The notes under the pieces are model-generated. The model did no database searches and was not told the DNA's origin. It saw only the letters and a program-made list of their open reading frames with translations. From assembly GCA_050084515.1 (NCBI GenBank), contig CM114272.1, positions 4,030,001-4,094,000 of the forward strand: a stretch of DNA of 64,000 nucleotides, written 5' to 3'. Shown piece after piece: positions 1 through 11,586 of this stretch (positions are counted from its first letter, which is position 1; the number at the start of each line of letters is the position of its first letter). This DNA is from Blasia pusilla. Taxonomy: Eukaryota; Marchantiophyta; Marchantiopsida; Blasiales. Position numbers and translations under genes: made by a program.

Positions 1-1024
1 CTATCGAAAGAGAGAAACCTAACATTTGAGTGAGCAATTCCTCAACTATAATTTACATCAAGAGTGTCTATGCTACCGCTAAGTCCACAAGAATTTATGG
101 TCACGCTCCCGATTCAAGACTTTCAGAAACTATGGTATCCTGAACATATCTACATGTTCAGGAACATATCTACATGAACTATTTGAAAGTAAAGTTCCCC
201 AATCCTGATGACTTTCAACTTGGATAGTTACGACCAAGTTCCGCTCCTGCTACGTAACGGAACGATATGAAGGAATTATCTCAGGTAAGGATCAAAACTG
301 GTCACAAATCTCAATAGGTTCGAATAACCCGTTTCACAGGAAACACTAAGAACACTAATTAGGGCCATACCTCCCCGTTTGTTCACGTATTCTGTGTTTC
401 TAGCTGAGCTTTACGCTGATTATAATGGACACTTTATTTATCCAAACTAGAAATTGCTACCTACCACGAGTAAATCCGCGTCGGGAAGCTTTACGATCTC
501 GATCTACAATAGTACAAAACTTGAAGTATGGAAAAGATTTAGAATCCCGCAATCAACTTAGCTCTCTGCATGATACACTGGACGGCTGGATCTATCCTAC
601 ATCTACCAGGCTTCCTCTGCTTATATAAGAGACCGCTCAGTACGTCAAGAATCTAGAATGGTAATGAATTGAACACATGACTGTAGACCGGCCCATATCA
701 TGAACTGGAAGAAGAAATCGACGAGTCGAACCATGTAACCCTGTTGGTAATCGCTTGTGGGTACATAGCAGTCTAGTATTACTTATTAGAGAGACCGTGA
801 AAGTGAATTACTACTGTATATCTTTGTGTAACGATAAGGATCCTACCCAAACTGAGCATTTGTTGCAATTTTAGCTGTCAATTAAATTAGACCACATGTA
901 CTAATCTACAATCTTGGGACAGCTTTCTCCTGTGCATAAGGACCCATGAATTTGACTCTACTGGTCCTCGAATTGCAAGAGTGTAAGTTCTATAGTATCC
1001 GAGTAGAGAGCCTTCGATTCGAGT
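1..1024. other. No gene recognised
   Basis: Neither strand gives a recognisable domain. Short open frames occur but look like chance. If the stress-domain gene at 1025-2883 were intact, its 3' exons would lie here, and none was seen. Confidence 0.4.
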
Positions 1025-2883
1025 TTAAAGAACTACTTTCCAGTATTCTCCACCGTCCTCTTCTCTCGGCACTGGAGGAAGCTCAGTATCCATCGCCACA
1101 TTTCCCATGTCAGCAGAATTCCTGCTCCGATTTCTATAGATCGAAAAGGATCGTAACCACCGGAACCCTTTGCGCGTATCGGAGGTCGAGGGTGAAATTG
1201 AGGAAGTCTCGGTTCTCAGCGTGGCGATGCGCACGGCACGAGGTTTAGAATCGTGCCCCTGTTGGAATTTCAAGCCGTATAGCACCGAAATGGTGGCTGT
1301 TGGTACCTGTGCCATGCCACAGGAACCCGCTTAACAACGACCAACGGCACACAGAAGCAGCTCAAGTGCAGCGGATACTACCATCTGACGAGCGTAAGGC
1401 AGCGGTTACCGTATAAACTGACGACTTCGAGGGGACGGCTTCTGTGTTTGAAGTTAATCTTGTGGAGGTATTCAATTCTCCTTCTGGAACAAAATGTACT
1501 GACGATCCTGGAATGCGGGACCCGTCATCATTGGCGTACTCCTCGCTGCTAACGCTGGTGACTGATCTGGAAGAAGCAGAAGAGTATAGCATGAAAGGAT
1601 TCCGATTGCTACCACTGTTGCTTTCAGCGCTTCCAGAGCCTATCGATGCGATACTTGTTGATGAGCTTCTTGGAACTGATAACTCGTCAGAAAAATGGTC
1701 GTCAAAATGTCTTGAGAAGTAGAAACCCTGAAATTGCATCGGTTTGAGCTCACGTACTTTCCCACCCCCGTAAGTAATAACCACTCCGCACTGGAGTTCC
1801 TTACCGAGAAGAGCTTCACAATCTTGGAACGACCTTCAAGAACAAAGAATGGCAGAAGAGGATCTTGTTATTGAAAAATCGAGCCAAGCGCTGTACTTAG
1901 TCTCTGATAGATCTGTAACTTTTTATTTTGGCTCAATTTGGACATAGAAGAAACTGTAGCATGAAATCGAAACTGCAAACAAGAATCAACAAGTAGCGAA
2001 AGCCGACTCAATTACTTGTCCAGCACTATCCAGTTTGGCCTGATGGCATTTGCTGCATGCACGAGGGTTGTGCTGCTAATCGGTCCTGTCACAATTCTCA
2101 TACAGAACTCCACCTGTTCATGAATGCACCGTAAGAAGTAGTTACATACCAAACCGCGGTGAGGATCTAATCTTAATCTTGAAGATATATCGTATCAGAA
2201 TCTGGTCCAACACCGAGCATAGAAATAGAAACAATTGATGTTCATTCTAGAGGAAGGGAGGTTCTGTACACCACTGTTTTTTAGCTTATTCTTGACAGGC
2301 TGCAATGCGAGGCTCAGCAAATCGAACTGTTTCTGGACCCAATCATTGAGCTTTTTTCCATTGATTCCAGAGAAAGAAGCGCCGTCGACCCGATGGTCGA
2401 CACCCACTGAAAACAACGCGCGCATGTCAGATTCCGAGAAAATAAGGTGTCTGACAATTCGAAGAAATTGAGCACTGGAAAAGAAATTGTATGAGAAAGT
2501 GGAGAAAACTTACTCTCGTCCCGCACCTTGGACAGACAGCAGATTAGAACCAGCTTGCTGGCATTGGGCCGCAGCAAACTTTCCAAAGCGTAAGTGAACG
2601 GTTCGCTCCGCAAACGCTTGTGCCCTTTCACAGCAATAGCGACGCAGTGCGGACTGGGTTCTGCATCACTTCCATTCACGAACGGAGTAGCCTGAGCGTC
2701 TGAGACTTGACGCCCTGAGGAATTCCTGCTGCTACTAGGGGAAACGTCACCCCTATGCATGTAGCGAATTCTTAAATCACTGTTTCCCGGGTCCCAGAAT
2801 GATTTCGTATCCTCAGAACCAGATTTTGATGTCCTCTTTCGTAATGCTAGCAACGTAGCTCGAACATATCGATCGGTCTTCAA
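1025..2883 (-). CDS. Possible multi-exon gene with Universal-stress-like domain (uncertain)
   Basis: Three minus-strand open stretches lie in order at 2883-2314, 1784-1362 and 1315-1025. The first contains a segment around residues 80-125 beginning VAIAVKG, followed by an ALESLLRP-like helix and a hydrophobic strand. This resembles the Universal stress protein fold that precedes the kinase domain in plant U-box or receptor-like cytoplasmic kinases. A plausible intron (GTAAGT donor at 2513, TTTTCAG acceptor at 2407, about 107 nt) would join it to a helix containing FDLLSLALQPVKNKL, as expected for that fold. The next stretch is serine-rich (SSSTSIASIGSGS and SSASSRSVTSVSS), like the linkers of such kinases. 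I found no kinase domain in 1-1000, so the gene is either truncated, a pseudogene, or a chance assembly. The gene model is inference. Confidence 0.35.
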
Positions 2884-3488
2884 TCGAAAGTACGAAGAGC
2901 GACCAACACTTACGATCTTCTGACCATCTCCCTATTCTGTCTAAATTTTTTCATGTTCCCTATCCGACACTGTCCTACCCAAGAGTTGTAATTTTTATGA
3001 ACAAGACAACCTCTGCCTATGATCATGCGACACGGATATCGATATGGCGTTCAGGGAAACAAAGCACGGGAAGGATAGAAATGAACTACTTTTATTGAAG
3101 ATCCTTTTTTCATCGCTAGAACATAAGATCGATTAGAGTGCATTCCTCCTCTACTGGAAACACAATCGTCGAGTACGCCTTTCAAATTACTGAATATACA
3201 CACCGAATCACATCCATCCAACAATTACCGAACGTGAAGGCCCGGTACTACTCTCTATCCTTACTGTACTTGCTTGAAGATCGATAACAATCTCGAAGAC
3301 CTTGTAGCCAATATCTCAATATCCATATCCACCTTCCAACATTCTGAGGACGGTCGAGCGTAGCGTCTGAAAACAGCAACAGGCTTCTGTCGTTTCTACG
3401 GAGAAAGTTTCCCCAGACCAGTCGAGAGATTCCGACTTGATTCGGTATATGCCATCCATTAGCGAAAGGTATGCCGTCTTATATGGCT
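2884..3488. other. Non-coding stretch upstream of the possible stress-domain gene
   Basis: No coding region or repeat was recognised. It would hold the promoter of the minus-strand candidate gene if that gene is real. Confidence 0.3.
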
Positions 3489-3614
3489 CGTCCCCGGGCC
3501 CGGGGACGTACGTCGTAGACTAAATGATACATTGCTTGCCAAAGATACCTCCAATTCGTACGTCCCCGGGCCCAGGGCGTATGCCGTAGACTAAATGGTA
3601 TTTTGTTTGCCAAC
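3489..3614. repeat. Two tandem units headed by a GC palindrome
   Basis: A perfect 20-bp palindrome, CGTCCCCGGGCCCGGGGACG, occupies 3489-3508. It is followed by a CGTAGACTAAATG segment and a TTGCC segment. The same series restarts 72 bp later at 3561 with a decayed palindrome half (CGTCCCCGGGCCC) and the same downstream words. This is a tandem duplication of about 72 bp in otherwise AT-leaning DNA. Confidence 0.75.
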
Positions 3615-3682
3615 CAATTTGCGACCAATTTCGTGTGTCCGAAAAATAACATTCGTAAAATACCTTTCTAAACTTTTTTTTT

Positions 3683-4215
3683 CTAGTGAGACGCCCGATG
3701 CACGGAGCGAATGATATGCAAATTTGCGAAAGTAAAATGAATGTGATTGTTTTATTTCATTATATATTTTTGCATGTAGTGACTTCTTTATTTGAATGTT
3801 CCTAGTTTTCAATTGTAATGTGGATGGAATTTTTCTTTCCTACTCTAGAGTAGAAAAGTAAATTCGAACCGTTTGAAAAATTTGATCTTGAGATTTATTA
3901 ATAGTCATAGTGAAATTGGAAGAATAGGGAATTGAAATCTACGTAGATCAAATAGCATACGAGAATTGGATGCAATCAATGGGATACGTGGAATAAAAAT
4001 TCAATCTCCAATATCCTTTTCTGTGATGATTTCAACATCTATGTAATATTGCATGAATCCACAAATCACCAATCTAGTCCCGTTTGTTTGTCCTTGTGAT
4101 ACATTCATATTTTGTAAAAGCATGATTGGTGCACCAATCTTCAAACACAAATGATGTGGAGGTAGTCTTGAAGACAAACATGTGTATAAAAATTCCCAAT
4201 GTTTCATTAGGGAAG
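3683..4215 (-). mobile_element. Decayed Helitron 3' end
   Basis: The minus strand carries a remnant of a Helitron helicase C-terminus (about 4210-3780). It ends with a GC-rich imperfect hairpin followed by CTAG at 3683-3686. Helitron 3' ends are defined by a short hairpin and a terminal CTRR (often CTAG), with insertion next to T; all of these can be seen here. The closest relative in the window is the copy ending at 11587, which has the same helicase segment and the same terminal words (CCGTGCATCG and ACTAG). The 5' part is missing. Confidence 0.6.
3780..4210 (-). pseudogene. Helitron Pif1-like helicase fragment
   Basis: The first 68 residues (4207-4001) match the helicase segment at 12176-11661 nearly throughout, with shared words LPPHHLCLKIGAPIMLL and GFMQ. 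After a stop at 4001 the same frame continues with IFIPRIPLIAS and a DLRRFQFP block. The motif V and VI regions downstream are ruined: the KSQGQ motif is lost, although a RVGKK block survives. It is a non-functional relic of a DNA helicase that would have unwound donor DNA during rolling-circle transposition. Confidence 0.65.
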
Positions 4216-6282
4216 AAATTCCAATTTTTTAATATGCTCAAAATACCTAGAAATTTTTAGAGATCACTATATTCAATCTATTTTCAATTGGCTCAAAATG
4301 ATACACTCGTTTTGGAATGGTGGAAGTACTCAATTGAAATCATCTCCCAAAGAACACTCTCTATCATTCCTTAATATCTACCACAACATTGCTGGCCCAT
4401 AGTTCTTTGCTGGCCCATGGATTCTTGTTGGCCTTCTCAACAAACTACACAACTCAAGAAGTTAATTCCTTGAAGGTTATTTGTCATCTTTATATGTTGG
4501 ACCAGACTTCTTTGACCCCTTCCTACAAAATTTCATCTTATACAAAAAAAGAAACAATGATAGGTCGGTATCATAACATACTATATCTAATCAATTTAGG
4601 TTGATTACCCTAAATATAGTTGATGGAGATCATTAATAGATAGGAGGCATGTTGGCTTATTATTTGGCTTACTTGTCTAGTTGGTTATGATCACGATGAC
4701 CTCTAGGTTATCCACATTTGACCAAAGTAACTCTAGGCAATAGTCATTAATCCTCATCACTTGTGATATGACTAAGGTTGCCAATCAATAGTCCAATAAA
4801 CTCAAACCCTTGTCGTGTTCAAGCTTCTGTGCAATGCTCACATTCTTGAACTCGATGCAATCCGCACTCTGATGTTAGTTAAAGTAATTGGGATCAAGAA
4901 CATTAGGAAAATAGCCTATGATTCCAATCATTTGTGGCAACACTTTTCGCCATTCACTTATCCAATGATTTGAACCCTAGTGGTTTCATGGTACTGTGTT
5001 GGAATTATGTTGCGATTTAAGTGATTGGGATCAAGAAGTTCAAGATCATTCAAACTTTTGAATATTCAGGAAAAAAAATTTATTTTGAAATTATTGGATC
5101 CTTCAAAACAAGGATGAATAGTTCAAATATGACACTCCTTCTCTCCCTTGGAAAATGCTCCTTGCAAATATCCTAGCTTGGTAGGGTTGCAATCTTAACA
5201 GAAAAATTTTGGATCATGAGAGACTTCACCTTCTCTACATCCAAATGCTCTTGGTGAATGTTGATCTTCTTATCCATCTGTCTTTGAAGAATTTTGATAA
5301 TACCATTTTCATCCTTGATTCCCTTAATACCTCTTCAATCATTTAGCTTCATCTCCTTTGCAAGTTTGACAACGTTCCCCTCATTTCTCTTCCCATGATT
5401 TGTTGAATTATGTTATTTGTAATCATCTTCAGGAAAAATGAATTGATCACTACTCAAAATAACTAAGTTCATCTAGGAACAATTTTCCTGATATAGTTTC
5501 TCCTCCATGACACAAATCTCTGATTTTGTCTCCCCCCTTTCTGTTGTAGTAGTGACATGAACCTCCTCATCCAATTTGCTAGTTGGAGTGATCGGTCTCG
5601 GAGATCCTCCACTCATGATAGCCGTGCTTTGTGTAGAATACTCAAATGTTATCTTCCTCAACATCTTGTATTTCTTTGATGGTTTATGATCACTTCTAGA
5701 AGTTTTGCGTGAGGGTTTCGATGCTAAAGCTTTTTTGGATAGGATCTTTGACCTAAATCCCTCCATCACCTTACCTATCATCTTCTTCAAACTCATTTGA
5801 GAACCTCCTCTAAATCTGATCTTGACAAATCTGCAATGTAAACAACAAGCCAACTCTCCAAAGACTTGATATTTTGGTCAAATATCTCCTACAAAAAGGC
5901 CCCAACTCCATCATTGCTTTTTTTTTCTTCAATGTGCTTCCAATTAAAGTTATTAGAATCCAACATAAGCTTATAAGTCCTCTTGATACATTGAGGAAAA
6001 GAGAAGAAAATTACTTTTTAAGATATTTTTATGTCCATATACTCTACCAATCTAAAGTCAATGACAGTACCAAGTTTCTCCACTGGTTTATTCTTCTTTC
6101 CCACCTTGATAAATATATAGGAAAACTTGGTGTTCTCCCTTAGGCTATAGTTTGCAGCATATTAGAAGCTAAAGTTGTGGGTGAGAAGATGTTTTTTTGC
6201 AATCAAATTCTGATTTTCTCACAACTCTATGATTTCCTTCTCAATCTTCTTGGATCGTGCAAGCTTTTTGCTTTCATCATCT
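4216..6282. other. AT-rich stretch with one unassigned minus-strand ORF
   Basis: No transposon domain was recognised. One open frame, 5853-5473 on the minus strand (126 residues), is basic and rich in Ser and Lys in its first half and acidic at its end, and has no recognisable domain. It may be a piece of a transposon accessory protein or chance. Other open frames are short and low in complexity. Confidence 0.3.
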
Positions 6283-6487
6283 TAGAGATGTATATCATAG
6301 TAGGTAGGGATAGATGGCTATCTAGAGTAAGAGGGACGTAACCACCAATTAGGGGGGCGATTGGAGATATTTTGGTACTTCTCGTCTTGTTGTTTGGACT
6401 CCATGAGTTACCATGGGATCTTGTATGTTTGTATGTGCATTCGGTGAAAGCAATGTATGTTATGTAGCGATGTGTATGTGCATGACA
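6283..6487 (+). mobile_element. Right terminus of a Ty3-like element (polypurine tract plus R only)
   Basis: The sequence matches 57642-57839 of element I: the region just after the PHD finger, the polypurine tract AGGGGGGCG at 6351-6359, and the R repeat at 6360-6487 ending in GACA. No L repeat follows. The sequence passes directly into a minus-strand methyltransferase fragment. The copy is 5'-truncated at 6283. Loss of L by recombination between the two R repeats of a complete right end would give exactly this form (inference). Confidence 0.75.
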
Positions 6488-6489
6488 GT

Positions 6490-7085
6490 GGCTTATCATT
6501 CCGCGTCACCACTTGAGATCAACGCCTTGGACCCAAGACTGCATCCACTGTCAAGTGCGGTGCTCTCTGAACTCCATCATAAGCTCGTCTGAGGACCTCC
6601 AATGGTAGAAGGTTTGTCCACCACAACCGTGGACGGTGTGCGTATGATCCAACGCCTGCTGCTTCAAACAACCTTTCCTCATGCACACTTGTCATTACTT
6701 GTGCACAAGTGTTTCCCAACAATGGCACATTCTCCAAAATGAACCCCGGAGAACATGTTTGACTCTCCTGCCAGTCGATGAATTGCTTGTAGCATCTCCC
6801 AAAACATCCTTGACCTCGGATTGTGCGATCCAAATCCTTGGCCAGTCGATGAATGACCCTAACATGGCCATCTAGCAATCACCAAATGACTGGTGCCAAC
6901 TCTATCCAGGTCCTGCACCGTTACTCAATCCATAGCCCTTACACCTATGCGGCCTCTGTACCTTGACTACCTCATAGCCCAACTCCGTCCGTCCAAAATT
7001 TCTTCAAGTGCGCCTTTGGGCTTGCCAACCTATGCAGTTGGCCCTGATCCCACCTTCTTGGCTACCTTGGTACGTGTCAGGTACT
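6490..7085 (-). pseudogene. DNMT3-like cytosine methyltransferase fragment from a Ty3-like element
   Basis: Reading the minus strand from 7085, a motif IV region (VIARWPC) appears in one frame and is followed at once by a stop. A frameshift then leads to the segment with ILENVPLLG (motif VI), GSYAHRPRLWWTNL (motif VIII region) and the VLRRAYDGVQR block. The same blocks occur in the same order in the methyltransferase at 53164-54447. Cytosine-5 methyltransferases attack C6 of the base with the Cys of the PC motif, and that Cys is still encoded here. The fragment stops at 6490 where a plus-strand element end abuts it. It is dead because of the stop and frameshift, and it shows that the methyltransferase belongs to more than one copy. 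Confidence 0.75.
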
Positions 7086-7089
7086 AATA

Positions 7090-8275
7090 TCCCTCCCCAA
7101 GGTCCTCAAAGCCTTGATGGATCTTCCTACCTCACCAGCGTGTGCGGGTCTACTTGGCCCGCGACTCCTCAGCTTTAGCTCTTGCTCTAGCCCCAGCTCT
7201 CTCTCTTTCCATTCAGTTGGGACGGCTCGCATCCCTATGGAGTGCTCTTCCCCCCTCTCTATGCACGCCTGCAAACTCCCTTGCCCTGGTTGTATCTTTG
7301 CCAACTTCTCCTTGCCGTCCTTCCTAACTACGTACCAGCACCTGAATGAACTCCATCTTTTACTTCTACTTCGCCACGTTCACAAATTCCGTTCTGGTAC
7401 CAACTGACCAGCGCACTCTCACGGCTACCTCTAATCCGTCCTTGTCAATGCCAACTCTTTGCGGTGGTTGGTTGGTTCGACACAGTGTGAGTGTCGGTGG
7501 AGTCTGGATCCACTTGGTGTGCATTTGGCACGATGTCCCATTGCAGGTGAGAGGATAGCCACTCACAATGCAGTGCTAGATATTATGTTCTCTATTGCTT
7601 GGGAGAGTGGCTTCCATGTACAGAGAGAGAGGAACTACTCCATGCGCGATTCCCTTATCCGTGCTGATCTCTACATGACGTGGGAGTCTAGGGTGGTAGT
7701 AGCGGATGTTGTAGTGACGGATCCTACGTGGGAGGCGGTGCAAGCCCAAGTGGTGGCACAAGGGAGATTGCTACAAGGAGCGGCGGCGGCGGCGGCGGTG
7801 GTGGTTGCGGTCAAGAAGACCCAAATTTATAGTCGACTTCATGACGGACATTGATTTATCCCCCTAGCCATTGAGATGTACGGGGCTATGGGGGAGAGGT
7901 TCGACTCGTTCCTTACGGATTACGCCCATCATCTCCAATCGAGAAATGGGTTGTCCTTAGCCACTGCAATACTTTATTGTAGGCAATGGGTCTCCATATT
8001 TTTGCAGCGTGCCTAGGCAAATGGGCTTCACGGCGGGCTCAGGCGGTTGGAGACGCCAATGCTAGAGGCCCACTTAGTAGTAGTCATAGTTCTCTAGGTG
8101 TTGTTGATATTGTCTCTGCTGTTGGTGATTTTGGTCGTTAGGGGGGGAGGCCCCCTTCTTTCTCCTGGGGGCCGGTTTTGGCCCTTGGGGTTTTTTTGGC
8201 TCTCTATGCCCCCTTGTTTGTATCTTGATGGATTTCCCATCCTATTTTCTATTTATATGTATTTTCTTTTTGCGG
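7090..8275 (+). mobile_element. LINE-type non-LTR retrotransposon, 3' portion
   Basis: It contains the end of a reverse-transcriptase ORF and a 3' untranslated region. About 300 bp of its 3' end (from about 7953) recurs at 19364-19680 in the same orientation, as expected of a 5'-truncated LINE family. No target-site duplication could be fixed by eye. It appears to lie inside a minus-strand Ty3-like copy whose leader resumes at 8276. Confidence 0.6.
7459..8009 (+). pseudogene. LINE reverse transcriptase C-terminal region with zinc-knuckle-like finger
   Basis: The frame begins with a CxC...LDPLGVHLARC finger followed by a conserved helix (THNAVLDIMFSIAWESGF) and a VVVADVVVTDPT block. This is the pattern found after the thumb of non-LTR reverse transcriptases in many algae and plants. 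An alanine/valine run encoded by GCG repeats precedes a stop at 7854. A second frame then carries FIPLAIEMYG, a second conserved C-terminal block, ending in FLQRA. The same block, as FIPFAMEVLG and ISVALQRA, occurs in the independent copy at 17043-16582. The catalytic RT domain upstream is not intact. Confidence 0.6.
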
Positions 8276-8692
8276 CTTGCACCACCACCGGCGCTCTACT
8301 CCAACCTACTTGTGACCTAAAGCGGCTAGACCCACGAATGACCAAATAGCGGCTACGACCAACACTTTAGCCGCTTTACTTGATATCCCCCTCAATGGCT
8401 GCAGCCCTAACTTGCTTCCTTTATCTCTCCCAACACTCTTGCCATTCTCCAACAACGCTCACTTGCCTGCACTCGCCACCATACCGTGGGCGACACTCTA
8501 CTGTTGTCCCTTGTCAACCCGCACTAGAGAAATCTGAGAAAAATGGACAACGCTTCTACGCACGACCTCTCGGAAAAATAAAATCAAAAAACAACGCAAC
8601 ACACACGTCTCTAGGGGCTCCCTACTGAGGCAACTCGCTTGCCTACCTGAAAACAATGAATTCCCCTTGCCCCCTCACAACTTTCTCATAAA
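8276..8692 (-). mobile_element. Leader (5' untranslated internal region) of a Ty3-like element
   Basis: The minus strand matches the plus-strand leader at 43866-44120, with shared words GAGAAAG, GTTGCCTC, GGGAGCCCCT, GAGACGTGTGTG and TGTCCATTTTT. It directly follows the L repeat at 9120-8693. No tRNA-type primer site beginning TGG is visible where the L repeat ends. The leader breaks at the LINE 3' end near 8276. Confidence 0.6.
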
Positions 8693-9120
8693 AAATCAGA
8701 GTAAAAACAGCTCGCCCGGCCTAAAACTCCATTCTTGAATCTATATCGGCATTTCGAGCCACATCCACCCTCCGCTCTAAGGAAATCTTGACGCTAGCAC
8801 CCTAGCACATACACATACACATACACATCTCTCCCTCTCTTATACCCTTGGGAAGAGCCAAAAAGGCTCTTCCCCCAAAAATAGCCATCCCAACGATAAC
8901 CTCCATGCACAAGTTACCGAGTGACCACTGACTCCATGAATGGGTCACATGAATAACTAAGACAAAAATAGGGAAATCACCATAAATGAATTCCCAATGC
9001 AACAAACCTGTCGCCAACCTCATCCAACATCTCAAGACAAAGTTACACCCGAACAGCCCACTGACCCTCTATACCGTCTTCAAGGTAGAACTCTACTTGT
9101 TGGCTAACTAAGATGTGATA
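8693..9120 (-). repeat. Left-end repeat L of a Ty3-like element (subfamily II)
   Basis: It begins on the minus strand at 9120 with TATCACATCTTA and runs to about 8693. It shares long words with 43393-43865 and 59913-60405, including GAAGAGCC-TTTGGCTCTT (a hairpin) and GGAGTTTTAGGCC. The sequence upstream of 9120 is unrelated to the R repeat, so this is a true left end. A short CACATA run at 8805-8826 lies within it. Confidence 0.7.
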
Positions 9121-11586
9121 ATTTCCACATCTGTGGACTTTTGTGCATCCCTATGATGGACATGTATGTGCAGGCCCATGCTCAACCCCGGCCCCCATGC
9201 AATGTAGATCTGGGCTCGTCCAGCTTGCACAGTTATACCAAGTCCAACAACCCGTCGCCCATTCTTGCCCCCACGAAAGTCTGTACCTCGCTTAAAGAGG
9301 CCTAAATCAAGCATGCGAGTGGCGTGCACTAAGCCTGCCTCTATGTCCCTTGTAAGCATAGATCCGGGTCAGGGCGGGCCACACGAGGAATAATAGCCCG
9401 CACATCCATTCCATCCCTTCCCATCTTCCTTAAAGCCTTAATTCATGCGTCTCAAGCCGACGCAAACCATCCTGGTGCCTAGAAAAGAAAATTGGGGCGG
9501 TGATCAAATCCATTAGGAATGTCCATCATTTGGGCGCACAAGTCCATTTCTGTCCAATCTTGGAATCATATTCCAAATCTATTGCAAGTTACCCAAACAT
9601 GAAACAAGTCTTCATAATCCTGATTGCTTGCCCATCAAAAACTTGATAAGTATATTATCTACTTGATCCCAATTACTTAACATCTAAAACTCCAATCCTC
9701 CTCAACATAATTCACTAATCCATATAATGTCCCTCCATTCTAATGTGAAGAATTTAAGTGATGGAGAATAGGACAACTATGATCATGATCAGCACTTTGC
9801 AAAACTTTTCAGCATGAAATTGATCCCAATCGAGATCCCGATTACTTTTGGAATTAGGAGCAAGGGAGGGCATCAAGGGGAAGTGATCGAGATCATGAAC
9901 TTCCATAAGAGGGGCTAAAGTTCTGGGTATATTTTGACATAATTACTACAAATTTGTATGCATAATTGATCCGGATCATTGAAACTTTCTCATTTTGGCC
10001 TTTTTTCCAAACATTAGTGTGTGGAAGGAAATATATGTATGTGAATATCTATAGGAAAAATTTCGTTCTTGGAAGTTGGTATAGGGAGAGCTCTTAGACG
10101 CGTAAAGGAACTTTAAGGAAGTGGAAGGGAATGGGATAAAATTTTGATTCTTTGTCCCCCTTTTATAGGTCCAAGTCTTGCCTAATATTAGTTCACTTTG
10201 GTAATTGTATTTTTTTAATTTTATCGTAGTTATTAGTTGCTAATTATTTTTTATCTTCCATGACTTAGTTCTATAATCTAACTTTAACTTACTCATCTAC
10301 TTAGAAACCATGCAGTTTCCTATAGAAATTTGTATATATTGTTATATGAGTTTCTTACGCTTGTTGGGATTTGGATGGGTTTGGGGAAAGTATGATGATT
10401 CTAATCACTATTCATATAAAAAAAAATTCAATCTTGAGATCTCTACTAAAATGGTCCATAATTCACCTTGATTTGAAGTCCTTCGATTGAGATCATAAAA
10501 TTATTCTTTCCCCAAAAATTCATATTCTACAAGTTTATTTTGCTAAAAAATTCTTCTTTCAGCAATAACTTTCAATGTTAAGGCCAAAGTCATTGGTTGA
10601 TTGGAATCATTGTTGGTGATTAAAAGTGATAAGATTTGCAAACTCATTTATTTCATCAATGGTAATGATATACAAAATTTCCACAATCTCAACTTTTGGA
10701 AGGAGACTACTATTTTGACACAAACAAATTTATATAGATGCCCTAAATTAAAAAATTAAGAATCAATTTTATGGAGAGATAAATTTAATCTAATATATTT
10801 TTGCTAGATAAAGGTACCATATATATGATATTTTCTTAATGTGTTGCATATTTTCTTGATATCTTGTCTATTTTGTTTCATCTATATTTCAAACATGGTC
10901 TAGATAAGTTTATCTTTTGAGCAAATTTTCACCTTTTACATATTTACATTTTGAATAAAATTTTACCTTTTCGGCTATCTTTGCATAGTTAGTCCTTGAA
11001 GAGTGATTCATCCCTCGTGCTATTACCAAATAGAAATGGTTCTACACAAGAAAAGCATACAAGACAAGTGCTTCGTATTTTCTTGCATTCGGAGCACATG
11101 TAATAGAGATATGGATATTTTTAAAAAGTAATGGGATACGCAATCTTCTTTCCATCTATTCCTCTAATAATTTCATACTAGTAGTTACCTTTTAATTTGA
11201 GTAGACACAATTTACAAATTTTCCTTTTTGTAATAAAATATTAAATGTCATAATCAAATTTTAATTATGCCACAATCCACGTGTCTTCTTCACATCAAAT
11301 TTGATTTGATAGGAAAGTTGATTCATATCATGGTGGGAATCATGGGAGGTGTCAAAAGCCCTAAAGAAAGAAAAAAAAATTTCACACGGAAAGTGATATA
11401 TAAATAAAATTTAGATTAAAATTATTTAAAATCTCCTTTAAAATAGAAATATTAGATTCTTAATATATATGCTTACCGAGAATTTAAAGTATCTAGTACT
11501 ATGTATTATTTACCGTATATGGACATGAGCGAAGTAGTGACTCTGCAATAAATGTGTCGTTGAAGAACCTCAAATTTGTTACTTGA
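9121..11586. other. Mostly AT-rich, no gene recognised
   Basis: 9121-9430 is more GC-rich and could be part of an older retroelement: a minus-strand frame at 9359-9108 has no recognisable domain. From 9.5 to 11.58 kb the DNA is AT-rich with no domain, long repeat or RNA gene that I could support. Confidence 0.35.

Noticed and set aside
1444-1722. Plus-strand ORF MFEVNLVEVF...
   Set aside because: It is antisense to the Ser-rich minus-strand stretch and has no domain. Neither strand is certain.
7766-7815. Alanine/valine run as a functional domain
   Set aside because: It comes from a GCG/GTG simple repeat at the end of a decayed LINE frame.
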